Assembly (NCBI GenBank): GCA_964007475.1
Contig: OZ023273.1
Location: 111,771,812 to 111,835,811 of the forward strand
Reading direction: 5' to 3'
Length of the DNA stretch: 64,000 bases
DNA from: Hybos culiciformis
Lineage: Eukaryota > Arthropoda > Insecta > Diptera > Hybotidae
Shown here in pieces: positions 15,601 to 30,179 of this stretch (positions within the stretch are counted from its first letter, which is position 1; the number at the start of each line of letters is the position of its first letter). The position numbers were made by a program, and so were the translations under genes. The notes below the pieces were generated by a model, which made no database searches, had not been told where the DNA came from, and saw nothing but the letters and a program-made list of their open reading frames with translations.

Positions 15601-18600
15601 AGATTAATATGCAATTATAATAATCTTTCTGCTATATTATCTTGTGTAATGTAATCTTATTCAAGTTCGCGCAACAGGCGTTGCCTACCTACATATATTT
15701 AAATTAATGAATTACTGTCAAAGTGTCAATAATAAGTTTTTTAATTTAATTTGTAAATCCACTCATCGACCTAAATCACTTAATTAATGATAATGGTTGC
15801 CGCACCTAAGTTTAATAAAATATGCCTATCAGGCTTGAATTAGTTGATATAGAAATAAAATATTACTATTTTAATCGTACATGTTAAGGTACTGGACATT
15901 TAATGTCATAATTTTCGAGAAAATGAAAGTTCCACTTCAAGCATTACTTGCATTACTTCCAGTCAGATCACAATATATTTTCTTTTAATCGATAGTGTAC
16001 AAGAGGCTTCAAATAAATCGCGCAAAAAAAAAATCTAAGATTTATTATTTATAAAATTTTTAGAAAATTTTTCCTTCATAAAAAAAAAACAAAATAAATA
16101 AAATTTATCCTTTTATATACATACAGATATGTATATCTTTTATCTTAGAGAAAAACCAATAAAATAATGGTGACTTATAAAATAAAAAAAAATGTTTCTA
16201 GTGAGATCACAAATTCTAAAATATAATTTTTAATTTATTCTTTTTGTTTTTCCCTTTTGTTCGCTTTTTTTCTCTTCTTTCTCGATAGAAATAAATTCAC
16301 ATATCAAAAATCAATTTTAACAAAAATCTAAATTTATAAAAATAATATATTTTATAGTCTCAGAATTTCATGGTGGTGATGACAAGATTTATGAGCCAAA
16401 AATAACAAAAAAAAATAACAAAAAAGCAAAAAAAATAATAAAATAAAAATAAAATAAAGAGCAATATAATAAAAAATCTAAAGAAATCAATCCAAGTAAA
16501 AGTCTACTGGCGTGTGTATTCAATTTTTGCTTCAAGGGTAACAGATTTTCTTTTTCTTAATTTTTCAGGACTTTATTTTGTTTTTGCGCGCATCCAAAAA
16601 TTTGTAATTTATGGGATGTGTGCTTTTCAGAAAAAGGGTCTCATTTCTACCTAAAAATGATACAGCAATATAATGTATAAAGAAAAAAAATATATATTGT
16701 ATAACAGAAAATTCCAAAAAATTTATCTTTATTTTACTTTTTTTTTTCTTGTTTCGTTCGTAGATAAAGTGATGATGTAAATTTATGTGAATTTAAGGAA
16801 CCTATAATTTTATGCTGCCAATATATATATTTTATGCGAATTTTTGATAGAATTTATGTAAGCAAAAAAAAAAAAATCAACGATTTAATAAAAATAAAAT
16901 TTGATAACAATACTGATTCGTAGTTTGCATACACACATAATGATGAATATTAATTGAAATTATTATTAATTTAGCACATTTAAGAATTGATGTGACAAAA
17001 TCTTACTGAAAGCTAGAACTAAAGATATAAATGTGTCAAACGAACACATAGACCACAATATGATTGTAAATTACAGAAAAAACCGTAACGATTTTGTTAC
17101 TTTAAAATTTCTATACGTAAAACTAATAAAAACTTAAATTAATAAATGACTTCTCTGACGATAGAATAAAATTAACAGACCATATAACTACATTATTAGT
17201 AAAATATACTAAAACGAAAGAAAGCAATAATAATAATAATTTTTTATGGCCTTCATTATTATTACTATTATTATTTTTTTTAATATATAAATTTTAATAT
17301 TTTTGTCTCCCTACACATAAAAATTCTTGACATTTATAATAATTAATCGGATGATTTACAGCTCCTGTTTTATGTAACTCATAAATTTACCTATATTTTT
17401 TTTTTTTTTTCATTCATTCATTAATTGTTTGTGTATTTGTATTAATGTCCTTTTTTTATCACCCAAAAAATATTTTAATGCCCAAAAAAGGGTTAAAATT
17501 TATTTGCGTAACTTATACAATTTTTTACACATCCAAAATTTCAATATATATATATATATACTTATAACATGTATATAGTATAGATATAATAATATATATA
17601 AAATATGAAAAAGGTGATTTATTTCTATATGTGTATTATAAACCCAACAGTCATGTATTTTTATGCTAAATAGTTAAATTATGCTAAAATATATTAAAAT
17701 AAATGTTTACTACCAATTTGTGAAAACTGCCAATTCGAATAGGAATTTTTTATTTAATTACATGTAGTTCAATAAATCCAGAAAAGTAACAAATTCTATA
17801 TATGTAGTTTTTTTTTAATAATTATCTGTCGTAAAACTTAAGTGCCTCACTTTTGTGATCCCGACAAATAATAAAGTTAGATTTCAAAATAAATTTATTA
17901 GTAATTTAATTTTTATTTGTTTTTTTTTTTTTTGGAACTCAAAGAAATTTCTATTTTAATTGGGATTATTAATAAAGAATAATAATGTTCAAAATCTTTT
18001 GGAGGTTTAAAGAACAAACATTTTAATAGTTTCCGACTTCATTAACATTGATTTCTATAAACGAAAAATATTAGAGAAGAATCAATGTACTATTTCTTCT
18101 AAAAAAAAAAGTCAAATAAAATTGAATGAAACAAAATGGAACTAGAGAAAAGTCAATTGACGTAGTTAATCAGATCGAGTTTTCTATGCTTAGTTTCGGT
18201 GTCATAAAAAATTAAACCAAACAAGATGAATATTCTTCACAATGTAAGAAAAACATTAAAAAAAGTTGTTTATTTTTGCACAGCTTTAAGGGTGAAGAGT
18301 GAATAGCCTCCAGAAAATATGAAAAAATAAATAAGTAATTTTAAGTAATAAGGCACAGTTAAGTGCGACCTAGTAAGTAGAACTAGTGAAGAATAATCGT
18401 GAAATAAAACTACAAAAATCTAAAGTTTTATATTTTACACAGTCGTTCAGAATTATTAGTTCACAGTAATTAATCGAACATGTACTACTACGGATGAGGG
18501 CTACACTATTTCTTCTCCAGAAAGATCTTACAACTTCATAGTTATCTTCTTTACAACATCAAAAGAAAATTTATATTTTAACTATCGTAAAAAAAAAAGT

Positions 18601-21600
18601 TGTTTTTTTAATTCAAAATGTTACGTATAGTAGAATATAAATTTACCAAATTTTTTCGCAGATCTCAAATCATATGAACATAATATGACAATACATAAAA
18701 ATAAATAATTATGTTCACTTTAATTAGCTACGGTAAAGGATATTATTATTTTTTTTTTTTTTACATATTTTTTGTTATTTATTTATATAACATATATATT
18801 TATCTACCTAGTAGCTGGTATATAATCGTAATAATAAAATAATATAAAAAAAAAACTTTTTAAATTTTATTATCGAAATGAATAAATAATAATAAATAAC
18901 TCGCTAGTAGTTAAGTCAGTTGTTATTTATAGCAAAATTCAAAAATTTATGAGTATTTCACTATAAAATTTTGTTGTTGAATGAAGGTAGTCGTTATATC
19001 CTTTTTTTTTTTACTGAATTTCTGATTTTTACATTTTAAATTTATAATATTTGAGGGTGCGATTAATTTTTATCTCTCTTCATCCAAAAAACTATAAGAG
19101 TGTATTTTTATATATTTATAATATTTATGTAGGTAAATAAATATAAGTACAAACTTATTTATATATATAATATATTATTATTGTTATAATAAAATAAAAT
19201 ATAAAAAAAAAAAATAAATAAAAATAAAAATAAATAACTATTAAAATTTATTGATTATTTTTTTTTTTTATTTTTAAACATATTATGATGGAAATTATGA
19301 ATAATTGGTATAAAGTAATAAATTTTGGAAATTTGTATTTTCCATTTACGGGTTTATTGATCTTTATTTGTCATACATGCATGTAAAGCGATATAAATTC
19401 ATTTTATATTTACTTAAATTATTTGATTTGGTTAGAGCTTTCACACTGATTTATTTAAAAAATTCCCTAATTTTAAGTTTTTATTTTAATTTTCTTGTTG
19501 TTATTTGAAAAATAAGTAAATTCTATTTTATATTGAAGTTTTATAAAATAGTAAAAAATTATTATGATAAGGATAAAAATTTGTTACAAATATGTATATT
19601 TCGAAGTCATTAAAAACATCATCAGAATATTTTTTAAAAATACTTTATTTGATTTTGTTATTATTTAGTTTCGAAACAAATTGTTTTTTTTTTATAATAA
19701 AATGGATTCGTCGATAAATTAATAAATGAGCGAAATTGTAAAGGAATTTGTACAGCAAGTAGTTAGTTTGCTTATCGCATTGCCAATATACTTTTTGTTT
19801 GCATATACATTTCAAACGATATTTTCGTGCAAATTTTTTTTTAATTATTTTGCGCCTTAAAAAATTCCTTTCAAAAATATCTATAAAAATAATTTAACAA
19901 CCACTGCACCCGGTCATTTATGAAATTTTCAGTTAAATTGTGCAAAAATCCTTAATTTATATAAACTCACCTGTTTTTTATAAAATTTTTTTATTTTTTT
20001 TTATTTTTATTAATTTATTCGGATTAAAATCGTGATATTTTATTGTAAAATTGTTGAAATTTATTTTATTTTTTCACGTGGTGGTGAAATAACTGAAAAG
20101 ATATTTCCGGTTCCTGATAGAGTTATTAGTTTTACAATTTTATTTATTTATTTATTATTTCTTTGTTGATTTCTAAAATGGTTAAATTAAAAAAAAAAAT
20201 GTTTGTTAATGTGAATTCAGGAATTTTTTTTATTTTTTATTTTTTTTTTTGGTTGGCTGGATCATAAAAATTTGCATTTTTTGTAAATTAAAAACATAAA
20301 TTAAACATAAAAAACATTGTTTTTTATTATAAATTAAAATAATTACTTTATGTTTATATTAATGATTTATATATATATATATGTGTCTATAGGATATGTT
20401 TTAAAAATGTAACATTTATATGTATAATAATTTAAGTTGAAATGTAAATAATTATGATAATTGCATAATTATAAAATGACAATTTTTTTTTTATCTTATC
20501 AAACATTATAAATTGACCCAAAAATAAATTTTTCATTAATGTATCCAAAGAAAACCCATGTAGCTGAAGAAAATTTCGTAATTGACACTATTGAAAAAAA
20601 ATGTTTTTTTGAATTGCCTATAAAATAACTAAAACGTAAATGATACCTTGAAACCTTGAAGGCAGTTCAAGTTGAAGACCCTTGATTCAGTAATATTATT
20701 CTTATTGAGAAATTAATATTATAATCAACTTCGGTTAAAGCTAATAGAATTCTATGAATAAAAAAACACTTTGATAAATTGTTAATCAGTCTTTTTGTTT
20801 TTTTTTTGATTTAATTAAATTGATTGATATTGAAAGAAAAAAAAATTATATAGTATAATAATTTTTAATGCGAAGAATAAAAATAAAAATAATGAAATTA
20901 TATAAAAAAAAAAATTAATAAATAAATAATTTGAATAAAATATGTATTTATAATTTTTTACAAATTAATTATTTTTTTTTTACAAAACATAAGTTGGATT
21001 GATGACAAGACAAGATGCGACAATTCAATTAATATTGGATTAATTTTGCGTTTCCCTCTGTTGATTCAAAAATATTTATGGCCTTTAATATATATTTTGG
21101 ATTTTAGTGACTAATGATAGTGACATTCGAAATGCGAGCATTCAATTATTGATGAAGTTTGAAGTTCAAAATAATATTTAATAATGTACAAATGGTCTCG
21201 TCATCCTGTTGGAATAGATCCCTTGTAGTTTTTCCAACAAACGAATTAATTTTATTAAGATTTCAACTACATAATTAATACTAAAAGGATTAGGCCTTGA
21301 ACCAGACATTTCCAAGTTCAATAATACAATCAATACATTTTTTAAAATCCCAGTAATATCTATATGAACTGTACATAATGTACGTAAATATTAGAAATTT
21401 GCAGGGCGCTGACAGATTGAACCAACAAGATAAAGTTAGTTTTTTCACAGTAATATAAATCTATTAATTAATTTTCTCCTTCATCGTTTTATAGCAAATT
21501 CTGTTTTCAAAACCAATTTAATTAGTTCATACTAACAACTATCTACCAAACCTTAGTTCCATCTATCTATTTTTTCAGTGTATATTTTAAACAGTTTCAT

Positions 21601-21808
21601 ATCGAATTCTTCATGTTTTTTTTTGTTTGTTTCATAATAATAATTATATATGCAATATGGAATTTTAAACAAAAAAAAAAGAAAAAAAATTAAACCTCAA
21701 ATTTATTATATATAAATTTTTTTTATATAATAAATAAAATATACTATAAATTCAAATTTTTAATTAATTACTGTATTGATTTCTTGAGAACTTCAATCTC
21801 ACAATCAA

Positions 21809-21838
21809 CATCATCATCATCATCATCATCATCATCAT
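21809..21838. repeat. (CAT)10 microsatellite
   Basis: Ten perfect CAT units. An AAT tract of about 24 bases (about 21878-21901) and CAA repeats near 21911 follow. Confidence 0.95.
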
Positions 21839-21877
21839 AACAACACATTAATATAAAAAACTAAAAGAAATAAATAA

Positions 21878-21901
21878 ATAATAATAATAATAATAATAAT
21901 A
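21878..21901. repeat. (AAT)n microsatellite
   Basis: About eight AAT/ATA units, part of a microsatellite cluster with the CAT tract just before it. Confidence 0.85.
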
Positions 21902-24900
21902 TTAATAAAGCAACAACAACAATAATTAAAATGACAGCTTTTAATATACAAAAAAAAAAAAAAAAAAAAATTAAAATATAAATAAAAATACCTTATTTTA
22001 AAACAAAAAAAAAAAATTATTTTTTTTTTATTTTAATATTCATCCAATCTAAAACAATCAGAATCATTTTTGATTTATTTAATTTTTGTTAATAACAGCT
22101 TAAGGCCGAACCAATTAAAACGTATATAAATTTCTACCTATGGTAATTTTTAACTCAACATGGCATCATTAATTATTCTGAAAATGACATCAGCAGCAAA
22201 AATCAAAAACTTAATTCAAAAATGAAACCAAAAAAAAAATATGTGTTCGAAACAAAATCAAGCGAAAATTTTTTTTTTTTTTTATTTATCCATATAATAA
22301 ATTTATCATATTTTTTGGTATTTTCCAATTAAAAAAAATATTATTTTTTTTTTTATTTTGTGTTTCCAGATAATTGACATTTTATCAAAATTTATTGCCA
22401 AATTCATTTATTTAAACCCAAAAACAGAGAGTCAAAGATACCAAAAAAAAAAAAAAAAACTGAAAAATTAAAAAATATAAGATTGATTTATTTTTATATC
22501 AAAAAGAGAAGAAACGGAAACCACGTTAAAAATAAAATGATAATAATTTTTTATTTTTAATTTATTCAAACAAAAATTAATATTCAAATTATTTTTACGT
22601 TGTATTTGTAAAATGGAATAAAAAAAAACCGAAAAAATTTATTATCTTTATAAATTTTTGTTATAAATATTATTTATAAAGGTAATAATATGTTTGAAAT
22701 ATAAAAGAAAAGAATTAATTAAGTTTTGAAGTTAAAGAAAAAAAATAATTTTTGTAGAAAACTAAAAAAAAAACTATTATACCAATACCATCACTACCTG
22801 ATTCTAATTTGGCCGCTAGTAGAGAAAGATGTATTTTGCATCTACTTTCTGCATTCAATTTTGACTTAAATATTCATTACTCTTTAATTTGTGCTTGTAA
22901 TTATTTTATATTAGTTTTCAAATGTTACAATTTTTTAGCATATAAATTATCAGCAAGAAAAATCTGCTGAAAACTGACACTTTTAGTAGTGAATAGTTTG
23001 AATACTTTTATAAATTGGAAAAAACAAATCACGAAGAAAAGTATATTAATTGTTGGTATTGACGGCGGCGTTGGTACAATATTGTGGCTTCAATTTACAA
23101 ATAGTTGATATTCGTTTGTAAACGTATAGCTAATTTATTATCCACTAATTTCCATTTGTAAAGAAAATCTAAATGATGTATTTCATTGTTACAAGGAAAC
23201 TTAATATTTTTATATTAAGCACACTTGATGATAAATGAAAACTTTAGTTGTAAGACCAAATATTAAATAAGTTTATTGTAAATTTAATTTTAAATAAATG
23301 TGTAAATAAATAAAGAAATAAATAAAATTATGACTTTCCATATTAGTTTTATTTTAATAAATTTTATATAAATTATAAATTACTTTCAATCAACATAGAA
23401 AAACTTTAATAATTATTTATATATATAATTGAATTGAAGCAATATTATCTTCGAACTAATTAGTAGTATCTTCAGAAAAAAAAAACATATTTTTTATTTT
23501 AAATTGAATAATGTGATGATACACATTTATTTATGTTTATTATAAAATACAAACATACATATATAAATGTATATCAAATTATCATCAAATAAAATTAAAA
23601 TAAAAAAAAATATTTATTTAGTAAATCTTCATTAAATTAGATTTTGCATTTTTAATGAGCTAAAAAACCTCTTTTTTGAAGTTGAAACATATCAACACGT
23701 TATATTGTGAGCCATAAAAACAAATTAAGTAAAATTTTAAATCAAAAAACGAATGACAGATAAATGATAATTTATCACAAATTATTAAAATTTTTAATTG
23801 GAAACAAATTCTACAGAATGGATAATAGATTGATCGAAAAAAATTTATTAGTATATTTTTTTTGTTTTAATAAAATTGATTAGAGGTGGTACACACGTTT
23901 TTGAATAACTTGATTTTAAAATTTGCATATTTTTTTTTTAGTTTTAGACGTATTGTATAGTACTATTGTATTTGATAAAGAAAGAAACTTAAAAAACATT
24001 ACATATAAGGGATAATTTCTAGGCCATATTCCAAAGTCCCAAATTTTCCAACAATAATTTGACAAGAATTATCTAATTTATGCCAATATGTATTTTCTTT
24101 TATTTTTAAAATTATTCGTTTAACATTATATAAGTACTAAATGTTGATATTGAAATAAATTTAAAGTTTCATTTAATTTTAGGTTTTAATATATTTGTAT
24201 TTTATCTCGTTTTCCATTAAAAATGAAAAAAGGACTATATATTTTCATTTTTTCTCCGTCCGTCCACTCCTTTTAAGTAATAAGCTGCCTAATCGATCTC
24301 AATTCTTTATTTATGTATTAAATATGAGCCATCTCGTTCACTTTTATCTCTATTGGACTATTGGATAGGATTGCTCGATTTTAGGTTTTGAAGTTAGAAA
24401 CTCTCAATCAATCAAATAAATTTCACATTTATATACTTATTTTAAATTCTTTTTAATAATTTCAACTGATTCGTCTAAAAACTAGTGTGTTGGGTAGATG
24501 TTCAACTTCTTTTGTAACCAAGGCATCTTTAAAGTATAGTATCTTAAATCTAAGTATTAAAAACGAGCTGACGAACTATATTCTTCATTCATTTACTTTT
24601 TGAGTATTTTAATTTCATCAAAATTATTTTTTTTATAGATTTTATATTTATTCGAGTAAAAAAGTATTTGAAAAATATTCGCTGGATGATACTAAAAATT
24701 TCAATAAAATAATTATGATAATTATGTCCAAATACGAAAGTTAAAAAATGAAAACTATCGATGGTTTCTAAAAATTTAATATTCTTATTTTTCAACTATT
24801 TCAGAAGAGGGCCATAGTGCTGCCTAATCAGAACAGAAAACTGCTTATACTTGCCTTTAATTTCTTAAAAAAACTTGCTTTCTTCCATTTTCATTTTTAA

Positions 24901-27900
24901 AATTTCTTTATCGTAATCTTATTGCGATTTATGACAGTTCATTCAACAGTTCTTAAAGGTTTAGCTCTAATGAAATTGTCTGTTTAATTCAATTAAAGGG
25001 TCGAGTTATGTTTTCAGGCCAATGTAAACAGCTTTAAAGTTTATTTAAGAGTTAAGACGACAGCATTTCAATAATGAAATTTTATATAATAATTTTGATT
25101 TAGCATTTTCCTTTTTCCCTGAAAAGTGAAGAAACCATTTTTGTTTTTTAGCTTTGTAAATAAAAGATTGATTTTTTTAATTTTTTATAACATATACAGT
25201 TTATTTTTGAGCTGATTTTTTTTTTTTTTTATTTGTTTTTATTACAATAAAATTTTATCTTATCGTTTATTTGAAAATAAATAATTTCATTACAATTAAT
25301 AATTAATTATTATACTTAAAATTTAAAAATATTTTTCTTGCAATATTTCTTCTTTTTTTTTTTTTTAATATTTCAATATTGTTTAATTTTTTTATTTTTT
25401 TTTTTACAATTAAAATACAGTTCATAAAGGTAGAATTGAAAATAAAAACATAATAATTATCGTTTAAATTGTCAATTCAATTCAGATAAATCAAGCGCAA
25501 TTTATGTATTTTTTATTTTTAAGTTGAATTTAATAAGAAAACAAAATATTAATCAAAAATTGACAGAAGGAAAATAAAAATGAAACTTAAAATTTCCATA
25601 TTAATGAATATAATAAATAAAATTGTTAACATTTTGGCTGCAAAATAATTTCATATAGAGGCGCAATAATTAAAACTTAAAAAACAAAAAAAATATTATT
25701 TAATATAAATTTAAAATTTATCAAATTTAATTTTATTTTTTTTGCTTTTTTATTTTCTTTTTTATAATTTGGCGTATACATATTTTGTCACTTTGATTTT
25801 TTTTTTTTTTAATTTTTATAGTTTTTAATTATAGTTTTTTTTTTTTTCTATCTCAGTTCTATATAACAAGGTGGATGATAAAGGTATATAATAATCTCAA
25901 CAAATTTGAATATTATTTAAATAAATTCAAGAATCTGAAAAGAATCTTCTTGTAAATAATGTTAGATTAAAGAACAATATACTTCAATTATATATATATT
26001 CCATACACTTACTGCTCATAATATATATAGTTAGAAAATGTTATTAAAAGTTAAACAAAAAAAAAAACTTAATTAAGCAATGAAATTCTTATATAACTAC
26101 TGAAAAATTGTGAATGTATAGGAACATTATTTTATTAAAATTCGAAAGATATAATTTTAAAACTTAAAAAATCTAGATATTTCTTCAAATCATGAATTAT
26201 ATATAAATTATATCAAACTCATTGTAATATTTGGCTTTAAGAAGAGGAAACGTTGAAAGAAATAAGGAAACAATATTATCTATGTTCTTATAGACCTTAT
26301 AGAAAAAACTATATCCACCTTGAATTTTTATTCATAATGAATAAAATTTTATTTATTTATTATTATTATATATCCAAGAAGGTGGTAATAAAATTAATTT
26401 ATAATTATAAATTATTATTTTTATTTTACAATGTTTGGATTTTATTTTAATTTATTTTTTTTCTATATTTTTGTATCATTTTGTATACCAATTTTGATTA
26501 AATTTAGAATTTTAATTTTTAAATATAATATATATAAGTATTTATTTTTTTTTTTAATTTTATATTTATATAAATATTGTTTTGTGTAATAATTTATTTT
26601 AAACGTTTCTATTCTACATGCTATTAATAATAAATTTCTGTTTTTAAATCTAATATGTATATTGAAAAAAAAATTTTTTTTAAATCAATTATTGATTTCA
26701 TATACAGATAATTTTGATATAACAGAATTTTAATTATTTCATGGAAGTTATTCTTTTTTTTTTTATCAATTTTTACTATTTTTTGAATTTTCAATTAAAT
26801 TTAGTATAGCTTTTGTTTTTTTTTTTTTATTAATTAATTATTTTTTAATTAAATTGCATAATATTTTCTATTTTATATATATAAGTATACTTTTTGATAA
26901 TTTCTTTATTATTTAAAATAATAATAAATTTATTAGTATTTTTTTTCTTGTTTAAAATGTATATATATATATGATTTGCATAAAAATACTATTTGCTTTG
27001 ACAAAAAACAAAAAATCAGGAGAAAAATATTGTTTAATTGAGGTTATCATTAAATTACGTATACGAGTTTTCAATTTGTTTATATATTTTTTTATTCTTT
27101 TGTTAGATGTTTTTAAGTTATTTTATAAAGTTAATCCACGAAAAAAATAATAATTAATTGTTTTGCTTATTTGACGCCATGAATATGCGATTCAATTGCA
27201 CCTTTACTAGTACCGTGTTAGTCATTCATTAATATAAACTATCTCTCTATTGAATAGTATGAAGCCATTATGGAAGTACTTATATAGTTATCAATAAGGA
27301 AAAATTTCTAACCAAATTTCCTTGATAGGTGAATGACGTTTTTCATCTGAATTCCATTATTAAAAACAAAAAACAAAATTATGATTGCACAAGCTAAAAA
27401 ATTGAGACACGAAAAAAATCTAATTAAAACTAAACTATCTATATGAATTTATTTGGCACTGCACTTAATATCCAATAATTTCAGATATATTCTTTATAAA
27501 AGAAAAATAAAAAAAAAAAGAAATGAAAATCCTGCGTTCATGTTTGATAATTACATTTTTTTTGTTCGAATTCCAGTTAATTATATGTAGTTACTTTAGT
27601 TTAAAGATATTTAGAAATAAAGAAGAAGAAAAAACAAAAATTGCCCTATAAATTTCATTTACATTATACATATTTACTATGTTCTAATTGAGATTTTTTT
27701 TTTTAAGTCCTAAAAAAAATGTTACGTATACTTATAAAATTGTAATTTTTATTTAGTTTTACTTTTTACAATTTTTAATTTTTTTTTTATTAAGCTGTGT
27801 AATATTATTGGTGAAGCCAAAAATGACTAACATTCTCAAGATAGTATATTTATTATATTTCATTTTAAATGTCAAAAAGTAAGCCTAATTATGAAGTTTT

Positions 27901-29789
27901 CATTTAGTGTTATCATTATGTTTTTTTTTTTAAATAATCATTGCTGTTGTCGCTTTCATACTACACTATCAAAAATATAGTTAACAAGAAATTAAAAGGA
28001 TGATGATAAAAGAAAATAGTATGAAATAAAAAAAATTAATATTAATCTAAAATTATAATTTTCATATTTTTTAAGAACTTTAACAAATTATTTTCAAATA
28101 ATATTTTAATTTTATTTTAACAACATACATATATATAATTTTATAAATATACATATAAAATAATCAGTTGATATGAAATTTTCTCTCTTCTTTATAATTT
28201 TTTTTTTAATGATACCATAAATTTCCATTAATTTATTTTTTACTCTTAAATAATGTTCTCTTAAATTTTTTTATTTTTTTTTTTTCAAGAATATTATTAT
28301 GTATACTTTTTTTTTCCAATTTTTCTTGTTATTGAAATTAAAATAAAAAAAAAAAAATACATGTGCCATTCAAATACATCTTCGTCAGAAAACCAAACAC
28401 ACGTTGAAAATGATAGACAAGGACAAAAATATATGTACGTATATGTATGAAAAAAAAAAATAATAATAATAAGTAAGCAACAACAACAATTCAATGGAAT
28501 TTTATTCACTCCCCCTTTCCATTCATGTTTTTTTTTTTCATGCATTTTAATTTTATTTTTATATATATATATATAAATTATTTTTTTTGTTCAACAAACA
28601 AGTTCTTGTGTCTCATTCAGCCATATAGGAAAAAAAAACAAATTTTTTAAACATTACAAAAAAGAAAAAAACATTGTATATAATTGTATTTGTTAAGTTT
28701 AACCTCTTTAACAGAAATAATAAAAAAAAAAAAACCAACTAAATTGTAATTTTATTTTTAAAGGAAGAATGAGACGACTATAGATGTCAATAAATTTTTG
28801 ACTTACATCACACATGTGTTTTTTGCCTTTTCAAAAATTATTAGTTTATTATTTTTTTAAGTTTTTTTTGAATTTTCCATCTTAATACTTCTTTTTAAGT
28901 TTGTTTTATTTTTTTTTTTTCTATTTTGTAGTCACCGTTTTCGCTGTTCTCTATATATATATTTTTTTTTTTATAATTTTATATATATACATTTTTTTTA
29001 TTATTATTTTCTATCTTTAAAGTAGTTAAAATGCGTGGGTGTGCACTTTACAAGTAGAGATATCAATAAAAAATATGTTTTATGTTGTTTATTTATTTTT
29101 AAATGCCTTCCTAGTTTAATTTTAAATTATGTTATTTTACAATATAATTAGATATTATTATTATGTTTTCTTTTCTTCTTCGTTTTTCCTTTTTTTTTTT
29201 TTGCTTTTTATTTACTGAAAAAAAAAAAAAAGATTCTCTTTATAGGTATCCCTACTATATAATATTATACTCTTGATAACTTGATTTTCATGTTATTTTC
29301 TTATTATATGAACATTATAATTTGTTGATTTACAATTTCTTAATTTTTTATTTTTTTACTTAATTTTTTTTTTTATATTTATTTATGATTGAAAAACTAA
29401 AGCAATTAGAGGATGATGAATAGTGGTTATTTTTTTTTTTTTTTCAAATTTTAATATCAAATGTTTAAAATGATGTAATTTTCGATATACATTAAATAGC
29501 TTACAAACTTTTATTAAATACAATTATACAAACAAAAAAAATCTCGCAATAATTGGGATAGTTTTTGTCAGTTAAAATATACATATTTTAGTTTTGCTTC
29601 TTTTTTATACAATTTCCAAATACAAATAATTAAATAAGAGAGACTCATATTATTATGGAAGTAATTACAAGGAAAAAAAATTACTTCTAAAGGTGTAAAC
29701 ACAATTAGAGATACAAGACTACAAACTATAGCTGTATTGCTAGAGCAAACACAATTCCAGTGTTAGCGATTAAATAATTCTTTAATAAA

Positions 29790-29931
29790 TTTATTGATTT
29801 TTCCTCCAAACTAATTTTTTAAACGTATTTAATTTTAATGAAATTTTTTTTTTTTTAAATATTTTAATTTTCAGATAATTTTTTTGACAAAGCGAAATTC
29901 AATGTGTCTGTCGTCGGGATACTAATTTATT
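29790..29931 (-). terminator. Candidate polyadenylation signals of the tio/tsh gene
   Basis: The first canonical AATAAA on the minus strand downstream of the TGA is at 29926-29931, about 250 bases after the stop. A second is at 29790-29795. The interval between stop and first signal is less AT-rich than the DNA beyond it, which would suit a short 3' UTR. In DNA this rich in A and T, AATAAA occurs often by chance, and genes of this family can have long 3' UTRs, so neither signal is certain. Confidence 0.25.
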
Positions 29932-30179
29932 ACTAATCGATAAAGTCGCTGGTAGCCAATAACTCCAATTGTATTCCCATATAAATATATAGTGGCTATT
30001 TTTCTCTGACAGTCGTTTGTATCTCTAATATTATTTATACCTGAATTTATAATAAAAAAGATTTAGAAATGAATAATGAAACAATAAAAAAAAAACTATT
30101 GATTACGTTACAAAATATCAGTTTAAGTTTTCTTTTGATCAAACCAATTATTGCGTTTCAAATTTCTGGTTTAGGAATG

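Larger units (their letters stand above)
1..29789. other. AT-rich DNA downstream of the tio/tsh gene, no gene seen
   Basis: I read both strands here and found no credible coding exon, RNA gene or intact mobile element. All reading frames are short (under 100 codons), AT-biased in composition and without recognisable domains. The region is dominated by A and T homopolymers, TA/ATA/ATT/CAT microsatellites and a few G+C-richer patches (about 8690-9070 and 9293-9308). It may be 3' flanking or intergenic DNA, or contain a long 3' UTR at its right end. Confidence 0.7.
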